DNA of 64,000 nt. Source: Chrysomallon squamiferum. Taxonomy: Eukaryota; Mollusca; Gastropoda; Neomphalida; Peltospiridae. The DNA lies in contig CM022679.1 of assembly GCA_012295275.1 (NCBI GenBank), forward strand, positions 20,026,342-20,090,341, written 5' to 3'. The number at the start of each line of letters is the position of its first letter. The first letter of the stretch is position 1. A program made the translations under genes and the position numbers. A model generated the notes under the pieces. The model worked only from the letters and a program-made list of their open reading frames with translations. It did no database searches and was not told the DNA's origin. Positions 24,845 to 51,537 of this stretch are shown in pieces.

Positions 24845-26964
24845 AGAAAGAAAATTAATATTGTTTATTGGTTTGCATTACTGTTAGAGATGAAGGTATT
24901 CACTGATAATCAGCAAGTTTAATAACACACTAAACTATTGAGGTAAAAGGGTGGGTTTTCATTTTTAATATTTGTTGGGGAAAACATTTCAAGAGTTTAC
25001 ATTTTGGTATTGTTGGTGAAGAGTTGCAACATCTGTATCAACAAACTATTCGACTTTCCAGGACAGCTACTCAGAAAGTTGCATCCATATTGGTTCAGAC
25101 AAACCAAAAATAAGGCCATTGTTTAACACAAAAAATTATGAAAGAAATAAAAATACAAATGTCTAGGAAAACAATTCATCCAGCAGCAATGATAAATTAT
25201 CAAGCTTTGTTTTATTTATAATCCCAGAAATAATTCATTTGTTGTTCACTAAAAATAAAACAAACTCAATAAGTGGTAAAAGTACTTTTTATAAATATAC
25301 CATCATTTGTTATATGTGAAGCTATATAATATTAGCAGAATAAATTGCTTGTCACTGGTTCATTTATTTTACAAACTATTATGGACATTAAAAACAGAAT
25401 CATTGTGCATTATTATTTTTGTTTAATTTTCAGTTTGTCTTCACACAGCCGCAGTCAATTTAAAAAAAAATTAATATAATGATTTACTGTTGTCATTTTA
25501 CATGGACTTGTTACAGCTATTAAAAATAAAAAATAAAACCACTTAGACCAGACTTAAAATATTCATCAAATGTATATTTCTATTAATAAACATGTTTTCC
25601 AGCCATTAAAAAATAAATTTATGTTGCAAATTTAGACAATGGTGATGATGAATATTTTTTTTTTTTTTTTACTAAATACGTATACAAAATGTCAAAAGTA
25701 CATTACTGATTCATACATTCAATAAATGTCACAAAACAGAAACAGATAAACTTGTTATTTTTGTATATTTTACTTAGGTTTTTTTTTAAGTTGCAATAAG
25801 TAATTAAACTACCTTATTAGCATACATATTTTTTTTTTTTCATTTTTGAGCAGAAATAATTAAGACAGAAATATTTAGATGAAATTCATCAGTTAAATAA
25901 ATGTATTTGAGGAAAGGTTCGCATATATAAATAAAAAAAAACATTTTCTGATAATTCAAAAATGGGATTACATTATTTATTTCACCATTTTAAAATTCAC
26001 TATAGAAATATATTATGAAATACAAATCCATACCATTTCCAACCAAACTGTAACAATAGCAAATGACACTAAATTAAACAGGATAATAATGTAATTATGA
26101 CATGTACATGTTTGATAATAAATTATGTATGATCAATCTACGGGACTGAAACTGTTCTGGATAGCAATGAAATGGATTAAACATCAAACTTCAACATTTT
26201 CTGACAGCAACTATTATACAACTGGAAAATGTTTATGAATTTTGATATCTCTTACAAACACTATTTCAAGTTAGTATTTTTACAGATGTTGGTACTTTTT
26301 CTAAAACAAATATCAATTTAGAACACTAACTCAATACAACTTATCCATATTTTATTTACAGGGAATATATTACCTGCTGTCCTAATCTGGATAGAATTAT
26401 CAAAAAAACTGTACTGGAGTATTATTAATCATTTAAAGACAGGAATTGATACAGAATAAAATGAACAAAAAGAGAAATATTGGAGAAATTCTATCAGACC
26501 TATATTGCTTCTGTTAACTTACAAGATAGATACTAAGAGTTGTGTTTACGAAATTCTGGATCACAAGTGAAATAGTGGAGAACTAATTCACTACTATAGA
26601 AATTATTATTTTATCTAATTATAATTGGAAGAGAATCAAATACAAATACTGTTCTAGAAAACACTTGTCTAATTTAAGTTTTGTTTTATTTCAGTCCTAA
26701 TTTTTAAGGGTACATTCTGATTACAAAGAGATGAATTTCTTACTGGCACTCAACACTATCACCATAACACAGCAAACTGTGCAAACAAATACATTAATTA
26801 CGGTGGAGAAAGTGCTGAAATCTATTTTGCACTATGATAAATTTGATAATCAGAAAGAAGCATAACACAATTAAAAACATCTGTCAAGTAACTTAACTAA
26901 AAGAGAAAGTCTGCAGAATGTGCTTGTTAGTTTTCAACACAGCAGAGCTAATTCAGATCCAGTA
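24845..26964. other. Intergenic between convergent MRPL1 and glutamate dehydrogenase
   Basis: About 2.1 kb of AT-rich DNA without recognisable exons. Part must be the 3' UTR of glutamate dehydrogenase, which ends at 26965 on the minus strand. Several minus-strand AATAAA hexamers occur and I cannot choose between them. Confidence 0.6.
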
Positions 26965-39096
<12,132 letters not shown>

Positions 39097-39341
39097 ATTT
39101 ACAGTGAGACTAGTTTACTTACTTACAGGTACTGAGGCCAGATTTACAAACAAATATACTTGCTTGATCTTCTATAATAATACGAAATCGTCAATCTCTA
39201 AAATATGGAGAAGTCCTCACCTCATTGGCTACTACTCGTCCTTGACGTCACCTTCAAATGGAGGTGTGTCGCACCATGTGATTAGATTCACCCAATGAAG
39301 AAAACATCCGTTCTAGCTCTTGTAAACAAGCAGAACACGTG
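39097..39341 (-). promoter_or_regulatory. GLUD1: Glutamate dehydrogenase promoter with CRE, CCAAT box and E-box
   Basis: Directly upstream of the start codon the DNA becomes GC- and CpG-richer. It holds a CCAAT box on the gene strand (ATTGG at 39224-39228), a perfect palindromic cAMP response element TGACGTCA at 39243-39250 and an E-box CACGTG at 39336-39341. The CRE sits about 147 bp before the ATG, a usual distance for CREB/ATF sites. The transcription start was not identified. Confidence 0.55.
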
Positions 39342-39550
39342 GATTTACGCACTTATGTCTGACGAAAAGGTGCGAGGTTTTCCGAATGTTACTTTAAGGG
39401 GAATTATAGCCTAGAAAACCGTAATACCTGAGAAAATGGATAAATTGACCGAAATATTTGATGACGTTTTAATAAAGTCATAAATTTTCCAGATATCAAT
39501 AATATTAATATTTTTATAGGGTCTGTATTTCTGTTTTTGATAAGGTAGAT

Positions 39551-39554
<4 letters not shown>

Positions 39555-39591
<37 letters not shown>
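39555..39591. repeat. (GA)n microsatellite
   Basis: A perfect GA run of about 37 bp upstream of glutamate dehydrogenase. Confidence 0.95.
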
Positions 39592-39592
<1 letters not shown>

Positions 39593-40099
39593 CATATCTA
39601 AAACAATAAATTCAATGCTTGAAATCGATTTCCCTAAAAAAGAAAACGAAGTAGTGTGCACGTTTTCCTTTTTCTTTTTTAATTTCTTACTGACTTGTTA
39701 TGATCGTTTATAAATTGTAATGTGTCTATGGTAATAATATTACGGAGATTAAAAACTTAAATTATTCACCAATTAAATATCATGACAAAGTTACAGTTTT
39801 TCTTTCGTCACCGGAGGCATATTCTATTTTTATTTTGTTATTTTGTACGGGTGAATTATCTTCGACTTAAATGTTAATCAAATCACAATAATTTAAATAC
39901 AGTATATGTGTATCTATGCAACCAAAAAAAAACAACGAATATTATATGTGTGTATCCATATGTTTGTGTAAATCGTAAAATCCAAACAAGGACGAATATA
40001 AAGAAAATATTAATAACCTTCAGTTATATCCTTGTAATTACAGAGAAAGACGAAGGGTGTTTGTATTACGTATTTAAATATAATGACGAATAAAGCACG

Positions 40100-40300
40100 G
40101 GTCTACGTGTTTCTACGTGAAATGAACATGCCCCAGCTAGGTGACCCGAGACATTCAGCGTTAAAGATAACAGTTCAGTGCACTCCTTAAAGGTGCTTGT
40201 TTGTCGTCTTCGAAAGACAAAAAGGATGTCATCGGTTAGCTTAAATTTCGGTCAATGGAACAACGGACGTTCCTCACGTGACCGACCTCATAAAACAATA
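40100..40300. promoter_or_regulatory. CpG-rich island with E-boxes, about 1 kb upstream of glutamate dehydrogenase
   Basis: About 200 bp that stands out from its AT-rich surroundings. It has many CpGs, two CTACGTG motifs (near 40104 and 40112), GGTGACCC near 40142 and a palindromic TCACGTGA at 40274-40281. No convincing exon is present. It could be an enhancer or the promoter of an unannotated transcript. Confidence 0.35.
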
Positions 40301-40698
40301 ATGCATTTCTGAAAAATCGCGTGCCTTTGTATCTTCCTTGTATTATGTTATAGGGGAAATTAAAAAAAAAAAAAATCCAGAAAAGATAAAGAAATCATAA
40401 CGGAAGCTTGAAAAGGAAAGAAAGTGTATACATAAAAGAAACATAATTAAATCATTGTTTAGAGGGTGTTTAAGAAATGTTTTGTCTTTCAGGTTAATTT
40501 AAAAAAACAAACAAAAAGCCTAGATATGGTTAGCTAACAAAAATGAAATAAAGAAAAAAAAATAAAAAATAAAAAATAAAAAATAAATAAAAATAAAAAT
40601 TACTATTATTATTATTCTGGAAATGGAATATTTCATCCTGAATAAAACTAAGAAACAGTTGTCATACAACACACTATGTGTGTTCTTGTGCATGTTTT

Positions 40699-40707
40699 AT
40701 ATATATA

Positions 40708-40738
<31 letters not shown>

Positions 40739-40760
40739 GTATATATATCTATATCTATAT
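40699..40760. repeat. AT-rich (TATATG)n microsatellite
   Basis: TATATG hexamers flanked by AT and ATCT units, running into the hairpin-forming repeat that follows. Confidence 0.9.
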
Positions 40761-40763
40761 AAA

Positions 40764-40866
40764 TTTCATCAGTTGCACACACACCTCTCTATATATATGC
40801 ATGTGTGTGTGTGCAACTGATGAAAAACAAAACTGAAACATTTTTATTAGAAATTTATATATACAC

Positions 40867-40897
<31 letters not shown>

Positions 40898-41076
40898 AAA
40901 AGAGAGAGTGAGAGGTGTGCAACTGATGAAAAACAAAACTGAAACATTTTTATTAGAAATTTATATATATAGATATATATACACCTCTCTCTCTCTCTCT
41001 CTATATATATATAAATAGAGAGAGAGAGGTGTGCAACTGATGAAAAACAAAACTGAAACATTTTATTAGAAATTTT
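40764..41076. repeat. Tandem repeat of about 110 bp with microsatellite hairpins
   Basis: Three copies of GTGCAACTGATGAAAAAC plus about 30 more bases begin at 40811, 40917 and 41031. They are separated by inverted microsatellite stems: CACCTCTCTCT on the left, AGAGAGAGGTG on the right, with an AT-rich loop. At the left end a 21-bp perfect inverted repeat (40764-40784 with 40805-40825) shows the same GTGCAACTGATGAAA core in reverse. Each unit could fold into a long hairpin. Confidence 0.85.
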
Positions 41077-44000
41077 TTTAATTAAAACATATTTATATCT
41101 GACAAAACACAAAGTGGTTTGCAGGTCTCAAAATAAAGAATATACATTAACTGCCATCTGTACACATGAAACAGTAATCTAAACTATCAGAATAACATCA
41201 TGAATACTACTAATAAAAAGAATAATGTCATCATATCATAATCCATAAAAATATAAACATCTTTAATAACGTTCAGACACATTTTTAAACTAAACTATCT
41301 CACCACCATTTATTTAATTTTATTTTAGAACTTAAAGGTTTTTCCAAGACATGCAACAAGAATCATAATTATATTAATAAATAATTTCACCTGTATTTTT
41401 TTAAGAAAAATACATAATCTTGATTGTCTGCATCCTTATAATTATTATTTTGAATTAATTTATTTACTTGAAGATAATAAAATAATTTAAGAATATAAAG
41501 ATGACAAAGAAGTTTCACTGATAGAACATTCAACGAACAGAATATAGTTATGGTTTGTTGTCTTAACAATTCAAATTACCTCACAATATCTTATTATCAG
41601 TTAATTCAAAATTCCAAATAAGCAAATGTTAATGAATGTATAATAATTTAACACTTTTGCATTCATGCAAATGATAGTCCACATAAATGTATTATTTTAT
41701 TTAACTCTGATTTTATGAAAAATAAACAATAAATTGAATTGCATATTTAAAAGAAATGTGAACTTGTTGAATATATTTGAGTTCCTTATATATTTCACGT
41801 TTAAACATTAAACAAATATTAATATACACATTTATGTACAGAGTCCCATTCTATTTGCTTAGAAAGAGAAATATACAAACTACATATATAAAAATCTTAT
41901 TTATAAAATATAAAATATGTATAACTTTACATGTACACCTTCCAGTGAAATAGATAATTGGTGATTACATATTATCAGTTTACAGGCAATAAAAAATTAA
42001 TACATATATATATATGTAATTTACTTTATATAGTAAATACACAAAACAAGCATTCATAGACAGGTTTCAGAGCTGTTTTACTTTTTCATTATATATTTAT
42101 TTTCCATTCAAAACAAATTTAAAACCGGTTTTAAATACTATAATTCAATTTCATAAGTTAAATCAAACACATTAACTTAAATATAAATACAAAATAACAT
42201 TATGTAGCAAAAGATTATTAAACTTTTTAAAGCTGCAGATGTTACATTATCTGAGTAACAATTCTGCAAACAGATGACATTTTTGAAAAAAACAAATCAT
42301 ACAGAATATAAATATTTTAATACGACTGTAAAACTGTAATTCTAATTATTATTTATTTCGGAGCTCCTATTTGCACACTGTTATACCTGTTTCTGTATTA
42401 TTAAACTTTATTGTCTTAACAGTATTAAGAAGAAAAACTGAAAAGGCACGAACTATCCAATGTGAAACCATGACAGCAAAAAACGTCATAAAACTAATTA
42501 CCTTTCTTTTACTGGAGAAAATAATTCAGTCACAATAATTAGATTTAAAAATTTATTTCTTTTTAAAATTAATGTTATTTTTGATGCTGCTAAATATTCC
42601 ACAGATCCTTTTTAGACAGAGAATTAAAGAATGCAAACAAATATTTCCAAACCCTCAAATGACAACTTAAATATAAGTATAAAAAAATATAAATTTAAAC
42701 CTTTATTGATAGAATGGACTAGCTGATTATTATAATTTATTATTATAATATTTTTTTGGAAGTAATAATAAAAGACATAATGTAAATAATAAAATATTCT
42801 CAATTCTTCCCTTGATGTTAAAAACAGAAGTAATTAATAATACAAATATACATAAAAATGTCTTGTATAAGCAAAATTACAGAGTTGAAATGGAAAGAAA
42901 TATAAATGAGTATGTCATCTAATTACATAAAAAAAATAAAAATTTAAAAGGTAAATTCTATAAAACAATTGAAGAAATACAACAAAAAGCAAATACATAT
43001 TTACAGAGAAAGTAGCACTAATTAATATATTTCTTAATTACTTGTAATGAGACAAATTAGAACAAAACCATAACAGTAAATAAACAAATCAAGTGAGTTA
43101 TAAAAAGTTGATAACCGTCTTGTAAATAAGTTTGTAAAGCAGTACAAATTAAGACTGTAAGCCACTGGTTCAAATGAAGGTGTGATAGATCTCAAGGTCA
43201 GTTGTTTATTAATCTATTTCCACATTCCAGTCACAACCCCATTCTTGGTTTTCTAGACTCCAGGCAGATGCATTTAAATATCCCATTGTTAATAACTGAT
43301 AATAGAACTAAAGTAATGCAACAAGTTTCCTCTTTTATAATCATCATCATGTAAGAAATTAATAAATTATATTATACAACAGTTTATATATACACTTGAA
43401 CACAATCTTCATTTATTCCTTCTAGCACTTGGCTGTATTTAGTTTAACGGATTTATCCTGTAATAAAATCTAATTTTACTATCTGTGTAAAACAGTTAAA
43501 AATGTTATTTATTACAAAGATCATTGAAGTAAATCATTTAAGTTACAGAATGTAAAAAAATGAATTAAGTAGTTGAAATTATTTTACCACTAATGAATTA
43601 CAAATTTTATGTATTCTCAACAAGTGATTTTTTAAATACTGTAAACTTAAATTTCTAATTCAGTTATGCTTAAATTAATAATATATTTCATCTCAAGCAA
43701 AATAATGGTTCCAGAAGAACCCACAGGGAGACTACAAACAAAGTAATTATTTCTACATCTATCATTACACATTCACATAAAATGAAACATAGTTTGGTTT
43801 TAAAATAACAATATTTTATATATATACATCTTTCTATCACTGAAATCATTATGTGAATTAATATTCAAATTCTCAGCTGTTTTGAGTGTGTAGTATGCAT
43901 ATACTTTCATTTATAATATTATTTTTATATATGTTTCTTTTATATTAAAATATTAAAAGAATCTTATTCACTGCAGCTGGAAAGCTGTCTTGTATTAAAC

Positions 44001-45251
44001 AGCAACTAATTATGTGATGGATGACAACATTTGCACTGAAACAATGCTCGTATTAAATTTTGTTTAAGGGAAAGATTTTTTTAGCCTGATATAAAATAAA
44101 AGTGTAATTATTTTTATCCTGATAATTAAATAAAATAATTGGAAAATGTAAATAAAACAAATTTAAAGAATCATTAAAAAACACATTTCTTGCTGTTCGA
44201 ATTCACCTATGTCACTGAATAATGATGAATATTATATAACTCTGATAAGCAAAATCCTACCACTGTGACATGCAAATGACAGCTGAACTGTATTGAGAAA
44301 CATATGAATAAAAAGAAAAGATTTCAAGACTAAGAACATAAAAATATATAAACTGAACAGTTCATACAGTATATGGATATGAAGTAAAAATAACAGATAA
44401 AATTGAGATTCTTAAAAAAGAAAACCCCATCAAAACACAGAGATGTCAACAGACTGCAAAGGTCAGCACCATAATGATGATTATCTTTAAATTTCCATAA
44501 TACAAATAAGTAAAATATATTTTCGATATACGAAAAAAGAAAAGAAGAATAAATATATAAAAGTAAATGAAAAAATGGAATCAGTCTTTTAACAAATGCA
44601 AATTAGTTGAAACAGCTCTGTTCAATCAATATTAAAATGGACTGACTAAAAAATTAATAACCTGAGTTGTATTTACATAAATATTTATTTATTTGATGAA
44701 GAGCTGCACAAGTTTTGTTTTGCAAACATTAATAATCAATGGTTGTAGATTAAATCAATTTTCAATATGCAATAATAGATTACTGGAATCATAGCATGTA
44801 AGTTCCAAAACCAAATAACATTTACTATGATAGATATTTAAGAGATAATTAAAATAAATTATTATTTTACACAATTAAACTCAGCCTTGTTTGATTGTTC
44901 TTCTTTTATTTTCTTAAATAGCTCTATCATAATTATTTAGTTTTGTGTTTTTCTTTTTTAAATAATTATTTAAATATTTATGAAACAATTCACCTAAAGT
45001 TCAGTCAGAAGGTAACAGCTTATTCCTTAAAACTTGACTTGGGTGAACACATTTATAAAAGTAGAAAAAAACCAATTCAGCCAATATTTATTAAATCCAG
45101 GTGTAATTCATTTGGTCCCTAGCATTAAAAATATGATGAAGTAAGATTTTATTTTCTCTCCTGATAATGAATCATTGTAAGTTTTCAGTGGACGAAATCA
45201 AACAGCAGACATGTCTTGCAAGGGAGACAACTCTTGTCTCCCAGCCGCCCG
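41077..45251. other. Intergenic, AT-rich
   Basis: About 4.2 kb downstream of the tetraspanin stop codon. I see no exon on either strand. Part is tetraspanin 3' UTR, whose end I cannot fix. Confidence 0.6.
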
Positions 45252-48200
45252 TCAATAATGCCATTTAGCTCTCTGTGCTTGTATATCACTGCGTAAATTC
45301 TGAGCAAAGCATATCCCCAAAATCTGAAAGACAAAATGATAAAACAAATCTTTTACATTTCAACATCTGGTGATGAAAAAAGTTGAAATTTTCTTAATCT
45401 TTGCTTTTTTCAGTGGGGAATTGCAGTCAAATATAGTGAACCAAATATTACTTCATGACAAGTGAATCATGTAATTTACTTCACTGTCCATTATAACTGA
45501 ATAGCTTACTGAAACATTTTATAGAATATTTGCTTAGAAATGGTAAATTATATTGGCATTACCTTGTATTTACAGGTTAAGGTTATACGTATCATAAATA
45601 TTACAAATAATTATCCTCTAACATAATTATTTTATTATGTAAAATAAAGCATGTCACTGAATGGTATGAAAAAATATATTAGTTTTTAATGTATTAAAAT
45701 TTTAAGAAATTTAAAAAACCTGCTAATTTTCAGTATAATAATCAAATCTCTTACAAAATGTAGTAAAAAGTGTCTTTTTAATTTTTTATATTGGTTCTCC
45801 TTAAATTATATTTCTAAAATGTGACAAAAATCAAAAATGCCCTAATTTGCTCAAGATTAATATACTTAATATTTAAGTACCTGCAATAAAGCTATGCCAA
45901 CAGCCACACCAGCCACTGGTATAAGATTGGACTCTAACCACTTTTCTCCAGCAGTCATACAACCAATAACTTTTATTTTAGAGTTCCGATCTATTTCCTG
46001 ATTTTTTAAAAATAAATTAATAAAAAAATTAATGTAAAAAAGAAGAAGAAGAAATATCAAATTAATATCAATAAGAATTTCTAACTATATATTAAAATAA
46101 AAACATTTTTATTTCATTTTCATCATAGATTTTCACTGAATTTACTATTAAATAGGATCACCAAATATTTTTAAAATTAACATTTAATGCATTAATTATA
46201 TCACAGAAAATTATTACAGTAGATTAATTAGCCAAAATATGACATATCCAGCCAATAAAAATTCAGAATGTTCTAATGTAAAAGTAGACTTTTATACAGG
46301 CTTTGTCATAATAAAACTTTGATTATCTTAAAAATCAACAAAAACCAAAAACAGATGTAAGCAAGGTTATCAGTAACTTCTCACTGAATTCACTTACATA
46401 TATATAATCATACATTAAATCTGAGACCCCCACTCCAATAATATTTATACAAAACCAACACCCCACCTACCTCTGAATTATTAAACGTTAATGAAGAAAA
46501 ATCAATCTTAATGATAAATATATATCACTATCAAAAAAAAAAAAAAAAATTAATTTTGGAGCTAATATTTCTTTCTTTTCTTGTTTGTTTTTCTCTGCTC
46601 TTTGGTTATAAATTTCAGTAATCATTAGAACCTTTTACTAATATTAATATATTACTGCTAGATGAATTTCACAAATAAAAATTATTTCAATTAATTGAGT
46701 ATTACTTTCTGCCTGGAATATATTAACTGTGATCAGAAAATAATCAGAAAGGAAAGCCTTATTAAACTGAACTGGTTGGTACTGGTGTAATTCAAAACCA
46801 GAGTGCAGCACTGAAAGTACAAACTGGCCAACAACTTAAGAAAACTGCTCTTCAAAATACAGGTTTGATACTGGTTGTAAAAACAAAGGCAACAGCCTAA
46901 GGACTGAACAGGAAAACAGTCTGCTCCTACCAAAAATGTTAAAAGCTGCTTTTGTTTTTCCCACTAATCTTTTAATTTACAAACTTCAGTCTTCTGGACA
47001 AATAATCTAAAACATTCAGTACAGGAAAGTATCATTTTGAAAGGGTTATTGACTGATTAAAAAAGTAGTAGTAATAATAATAATAAAGTCAGTGTCCTAG
47101 TTTATTTCATCTATGCATTCATTAGAGAATTTGAAAGTTACAAATCATGTCTGCAGTAATCAGTGATAAAAAATATTCCTTATTTCTTTTTAACAACAAA
47201 TCACTGTCAACTTACATTTGAAACTTTCATCATACCAAAGCCGCACTGGGTGTTGATAATTGTATTCTGAAAAAGAAAAAGAAAAAACCAAACTAAAAAA
47301 ACCCAAAACATCAGTATATTTATATATATTATATCGAATATTAAAAACCAAAAAGAAACACTAGCAACCAACAAATGCAAAATTAAAAATAAGATTATAG
47401 GAGAATAATATGGGTAATAAGAAAACATTTTTAATAATTCACTGTTTGTAATTAATAAAAATTCTTATATATTTTACTTCAAATAATTTCAACAAAATTA
47501 ATTATTGATCATAAAAGCTAATTTTAAATTAAAGAAAATAATCTGTCATTTACATTTGTTGCAGTAGACAAAAAATAAAGAAAAAGATTTAAATTTTTCA
47601 ATTACTTATATTTTATCATTCACTCACTAAAATGTAAACCTCCACATAAACATTTTCTTTTCACTTAAAATGTACTAACACTTGTTCACTCAAACATAAA
47701 GAAACTGATTCACATTAAAAAGAATGACATGTTCAAATAAAAATGCCCACACACAAGCCAACCAGTCATACCCCTTTATGTTTGCAGCATGAAAAGGGCA
47801 CACCACATGCTTCAACCCCTGGAGATGAACAGTTGAAGTACATGTTGAATTCCCAGTCTGTGAAACTGTGTATACCACAGCACTGAAGCTAAAATTGAAA
47901 AAAATATATATATAAAATAAAAAAATAATAATAAAAAATAAATAAATAAATAAATAAACAACAACAAAAACAACAATAAACTTAATTATTTATGACTTTT
48001 TGTTACCAAGACCCATCCTATGCCATCCCAGTTTTCAAGTTGGATATATCTTTACCAGGCAAAGCCATGGAAAACATCACAAAACTGTAACTGTGTACAA
48101 GGACAAACTACTAACTAATTAAAACTTGAAAATATTAATTACTTGCTATATCAGATATTAATTAAAATTCTTCATTGAATTTTTTTTTTTTTATAATTTT

Positions 48201-51200
48201 TTAATTTTTCAGAGTATATTAATGTGGAATTAATCCATTTCTCATTCTTTATTCAAGAAGGTTCTGAAAATTGAGAACACTACATAAAATGTAAAAATCA
48301 AAATAATAATTTATATTTTAATAACTGCAAAAATGTTAGACAAATATCTATTTGGCACTAATCAAAAGAGGTAAAATGGTATAATCATTCAAATTAAGTA
48401 ACATTTCAGTATATGTATCTGTACATTATTTACCCAGTCTTGTTGCACCCAGTCAATGAGATTCTGCAAGTCGGCATCCTCTCTGTACTGTACAATCATA
48501 TTTGTAACCTGACTCTGTATCTGTTCCTTGACCTAGTGTAGAGAAAAATAAAAACATAATATAAATTTGATAAATTCAGTTAACAAAAATACATAAATAT
48601 AAAAAAGGAAAAATAAAATAAAATAAAATAAAATAAAATAAAATAAAATTAAATTAAATTAAATTAAATTAAATTAAATTAAATTAAATTAAATTAAAAA
48701 ACAACATTTCATATCTGAATGAAATACATAAATAAACCATACACATTTTAATTCTTATAATTCAGAAATGATTCAGATGCAATGTATATCTCAAATTCTT
48801 AAGTTTTATTTACTGGTACTTGAAACATGGTGTGACCAGCTTGGTTTGTACAAACATGTTCAAAGTCATTATTCATTTCCTTACTCATTTCCTGAGTATG
48901 TTGCAAACTGGTGAAAGCAAATAATTATACAAACAAGTGAAAACATTCATTTATATACACACTCATACTTATCTGTACATACAGCACAAGTCATTATTCA
49001 CAAACCTGTCCACCTACACAGCTTCTCTCTTTACACACATATTTACCTTCCCAACACTTCCCAGTAAGTATGTTTATGCATTTCAGATATATATTCATGG
49101 TTAAAACTCACCCAGTCTTTATAGACAAATCCAAGAATTCCAAGTAAAAGCTCAAGGAAGAAAATCAGTCCCACAGCCACCATAAACTACAACATAAACA
49201 ACCAGAAATTAATATTAAAACATTTTCACATGTTTAATTCTTTTTAGTTATGTCAGCACGTTAAAAGATAACAAAAAATGCTAGTATATATAGACTTACA
49301 GGTTACATTTATAATAAAAATAATATGTTAATAAGATTTAAAATGAACACTTTAATTAACAAATAAATAAATAAATAAATAAATAAGGCATCAGTTACTG
49401 TTTTTTATTAAACAGATGAAGACAACCTTATATGTAACTAAAATACATAGATTATGCAAAACTATTAATAAGAAGCTTAGAGAAAATAAAAATTTAAATT
49501 TTTCGTGCATTTTTGGGGGTTTTTAGCTTTTAAGTTATTTAACACTACTCAGTCCACTGCATAAAAAAAAAAAAAATTAACAAATTTTTTTATTGTAATA
49601 TATTTAAACTGTTTTTAGTAAGGATTGCACTAAAGTGAATAAAGTTTTTTAAACATTTTTTTAGTTATTGTGGTGGAATTTACTTACAGGTGGAAGACTC
49701 AAATAATTTTAACTGTGTTGTATATTTTTTGAGCTGATGTTATCATTTACTTAATGTTATAACAACAATAAAGGAAAAAAAGAAAAACAGACAGGTAAAG
49801 AAAAAAAAGAAAAAAAACAACAACAACAGTAACCATTTTGTTTTTAAAGTTTAAATTAACTTTAAATTGACATACTGTAAGAACACAACAGTATTCTACA
49901 CATTTCTGTGCCTCCTTATTACATCTGAAAATGGTGAAAGACTTTTCCTTTCCAGACATCATTGAAATGTCATAGATTATCAGATTATCAAGTATTAAAA
50001 CAAGTCCTATTGCTGTTCTCTATGCCAGAAATAAAACTTACTGTCAATAAAAATGTTTGAATAAGCTCTTTGGCAATCAATAAAACAACACTGGGTAACC
50101 TAATTATAATGCAGTTCAAACTCTTTAATATTTTCAGACCTAACAATTTCTTCTACTATATATATATATTTTTTTTAATTCTTCAGAACTGTTAACATGT
50201 ATTAAAAACCAAAAGCAGAAAAAAATGACTATAAGCTGTTAATTTACTTAAATTATAAATTGTTTAAATTATTATTTTTCAAATCATTAATTACATTGTC
50301 AGTTTAACAAAATAAAACAAACACAATAAAACAAAATATAGCAAAGTTAAAGTAAGTAACGTTGAATGTTGGTCTGAAGAATTTATAGAAAGAGAGAAAT
50401 CTTTTTTACTAGCCATTATACTTAATTTTAAAACATTTTGAACAAGTGTATTATATAATGTTTCTATACTAAACAAAGACTACATGAAAGTGTCTACTCT
50501 GGTCTCATACACTGTACAAGGTTTACTGTTGTGGGATTAGTTTTAGCATTTGTCTTTCAAAATACCAAACTTATTTTCTGGCCAGGAATCAAAGTTGTCA
50601 CTGGATGACATCCAGGACAGAAACTCTGAAAAGGTCACTTTGATGTTATTGATAGCTATATGTTTAGAAAACTTTGGAATGTTCCAGAAACCCATAAAAT
50701 AAAATACAATTGTTCAGTCTGTTTGAGCAAACAATGACTGAAAAATTAAAGTAATTCACAGGAATCATATTACACGAGTTACAACAGTAATAACTAGCAC
50801 AAATTTTATTCTTTTTCTTTTGTTTCATGATAAGCAACAAAAGTAACAATTCAATGATTATATCAGCATGTCCTTCAAAAATCTTAATTACCTTTATTAC
50901 CACATGTGTGTGTGTGTGTGTTAAAAATTATATATTTGTGTAATATATTTTAAATAACATGCTTATGTTTAAATTATGCAGCATTTTAAATATGTGTGAA
51001 ACCCTACTTGCTTTTGCAAAAGAATAAAAAATTATAATTTTAAAATAATTTCTCAGTGTTGTGGCCATCTTCAGATGTTATAATAATATGAAAATAAAAA
51101 ATAGTGTTACTATTAGTAGTCTGTAAAGGAATATTAAAGAATACTTAAGTTGTACATACAAAAAGCAGTAAATATGTGTTTTCCCTGAGAGATCCAATGC

Positions 51201-51449
51201 AGCCAGTGAATCCAATGATGAACATAATTCCTCCAGTAAGAATGAACAACAGAGCTGGGTCCAGGGCAATGTTGGTCAGTTTGCTGATGTTGGCAAACAT
51301 ATCCTTTTCTTTCCATGCCCAAATACCTATGCAGAAAAGTGAGCCACCAACGATCTGCAAAACAAACAAAACAAAAATCTTAATATATTTACTCCATGAA
51401 ATGTAGTTTTTCCCATTTATGAACTTTTCAGATGATCTCTTCAGTAGCA

Positions 51450-51537
<88 letters not shown>

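Noticed and set aside
39404-39661. Minus-strand 85-codon frame with a Ser-Leu repeat
   Set aside because: The repeat is only the GA microsatellite translated; the flanks show no coding signal.
40226-40312. Plus-strand 28-codon frame starting MSSVSLNFGQW in the CpG-rich block
   Set aside because: Short, no donor at its end and no homology that I recognise.
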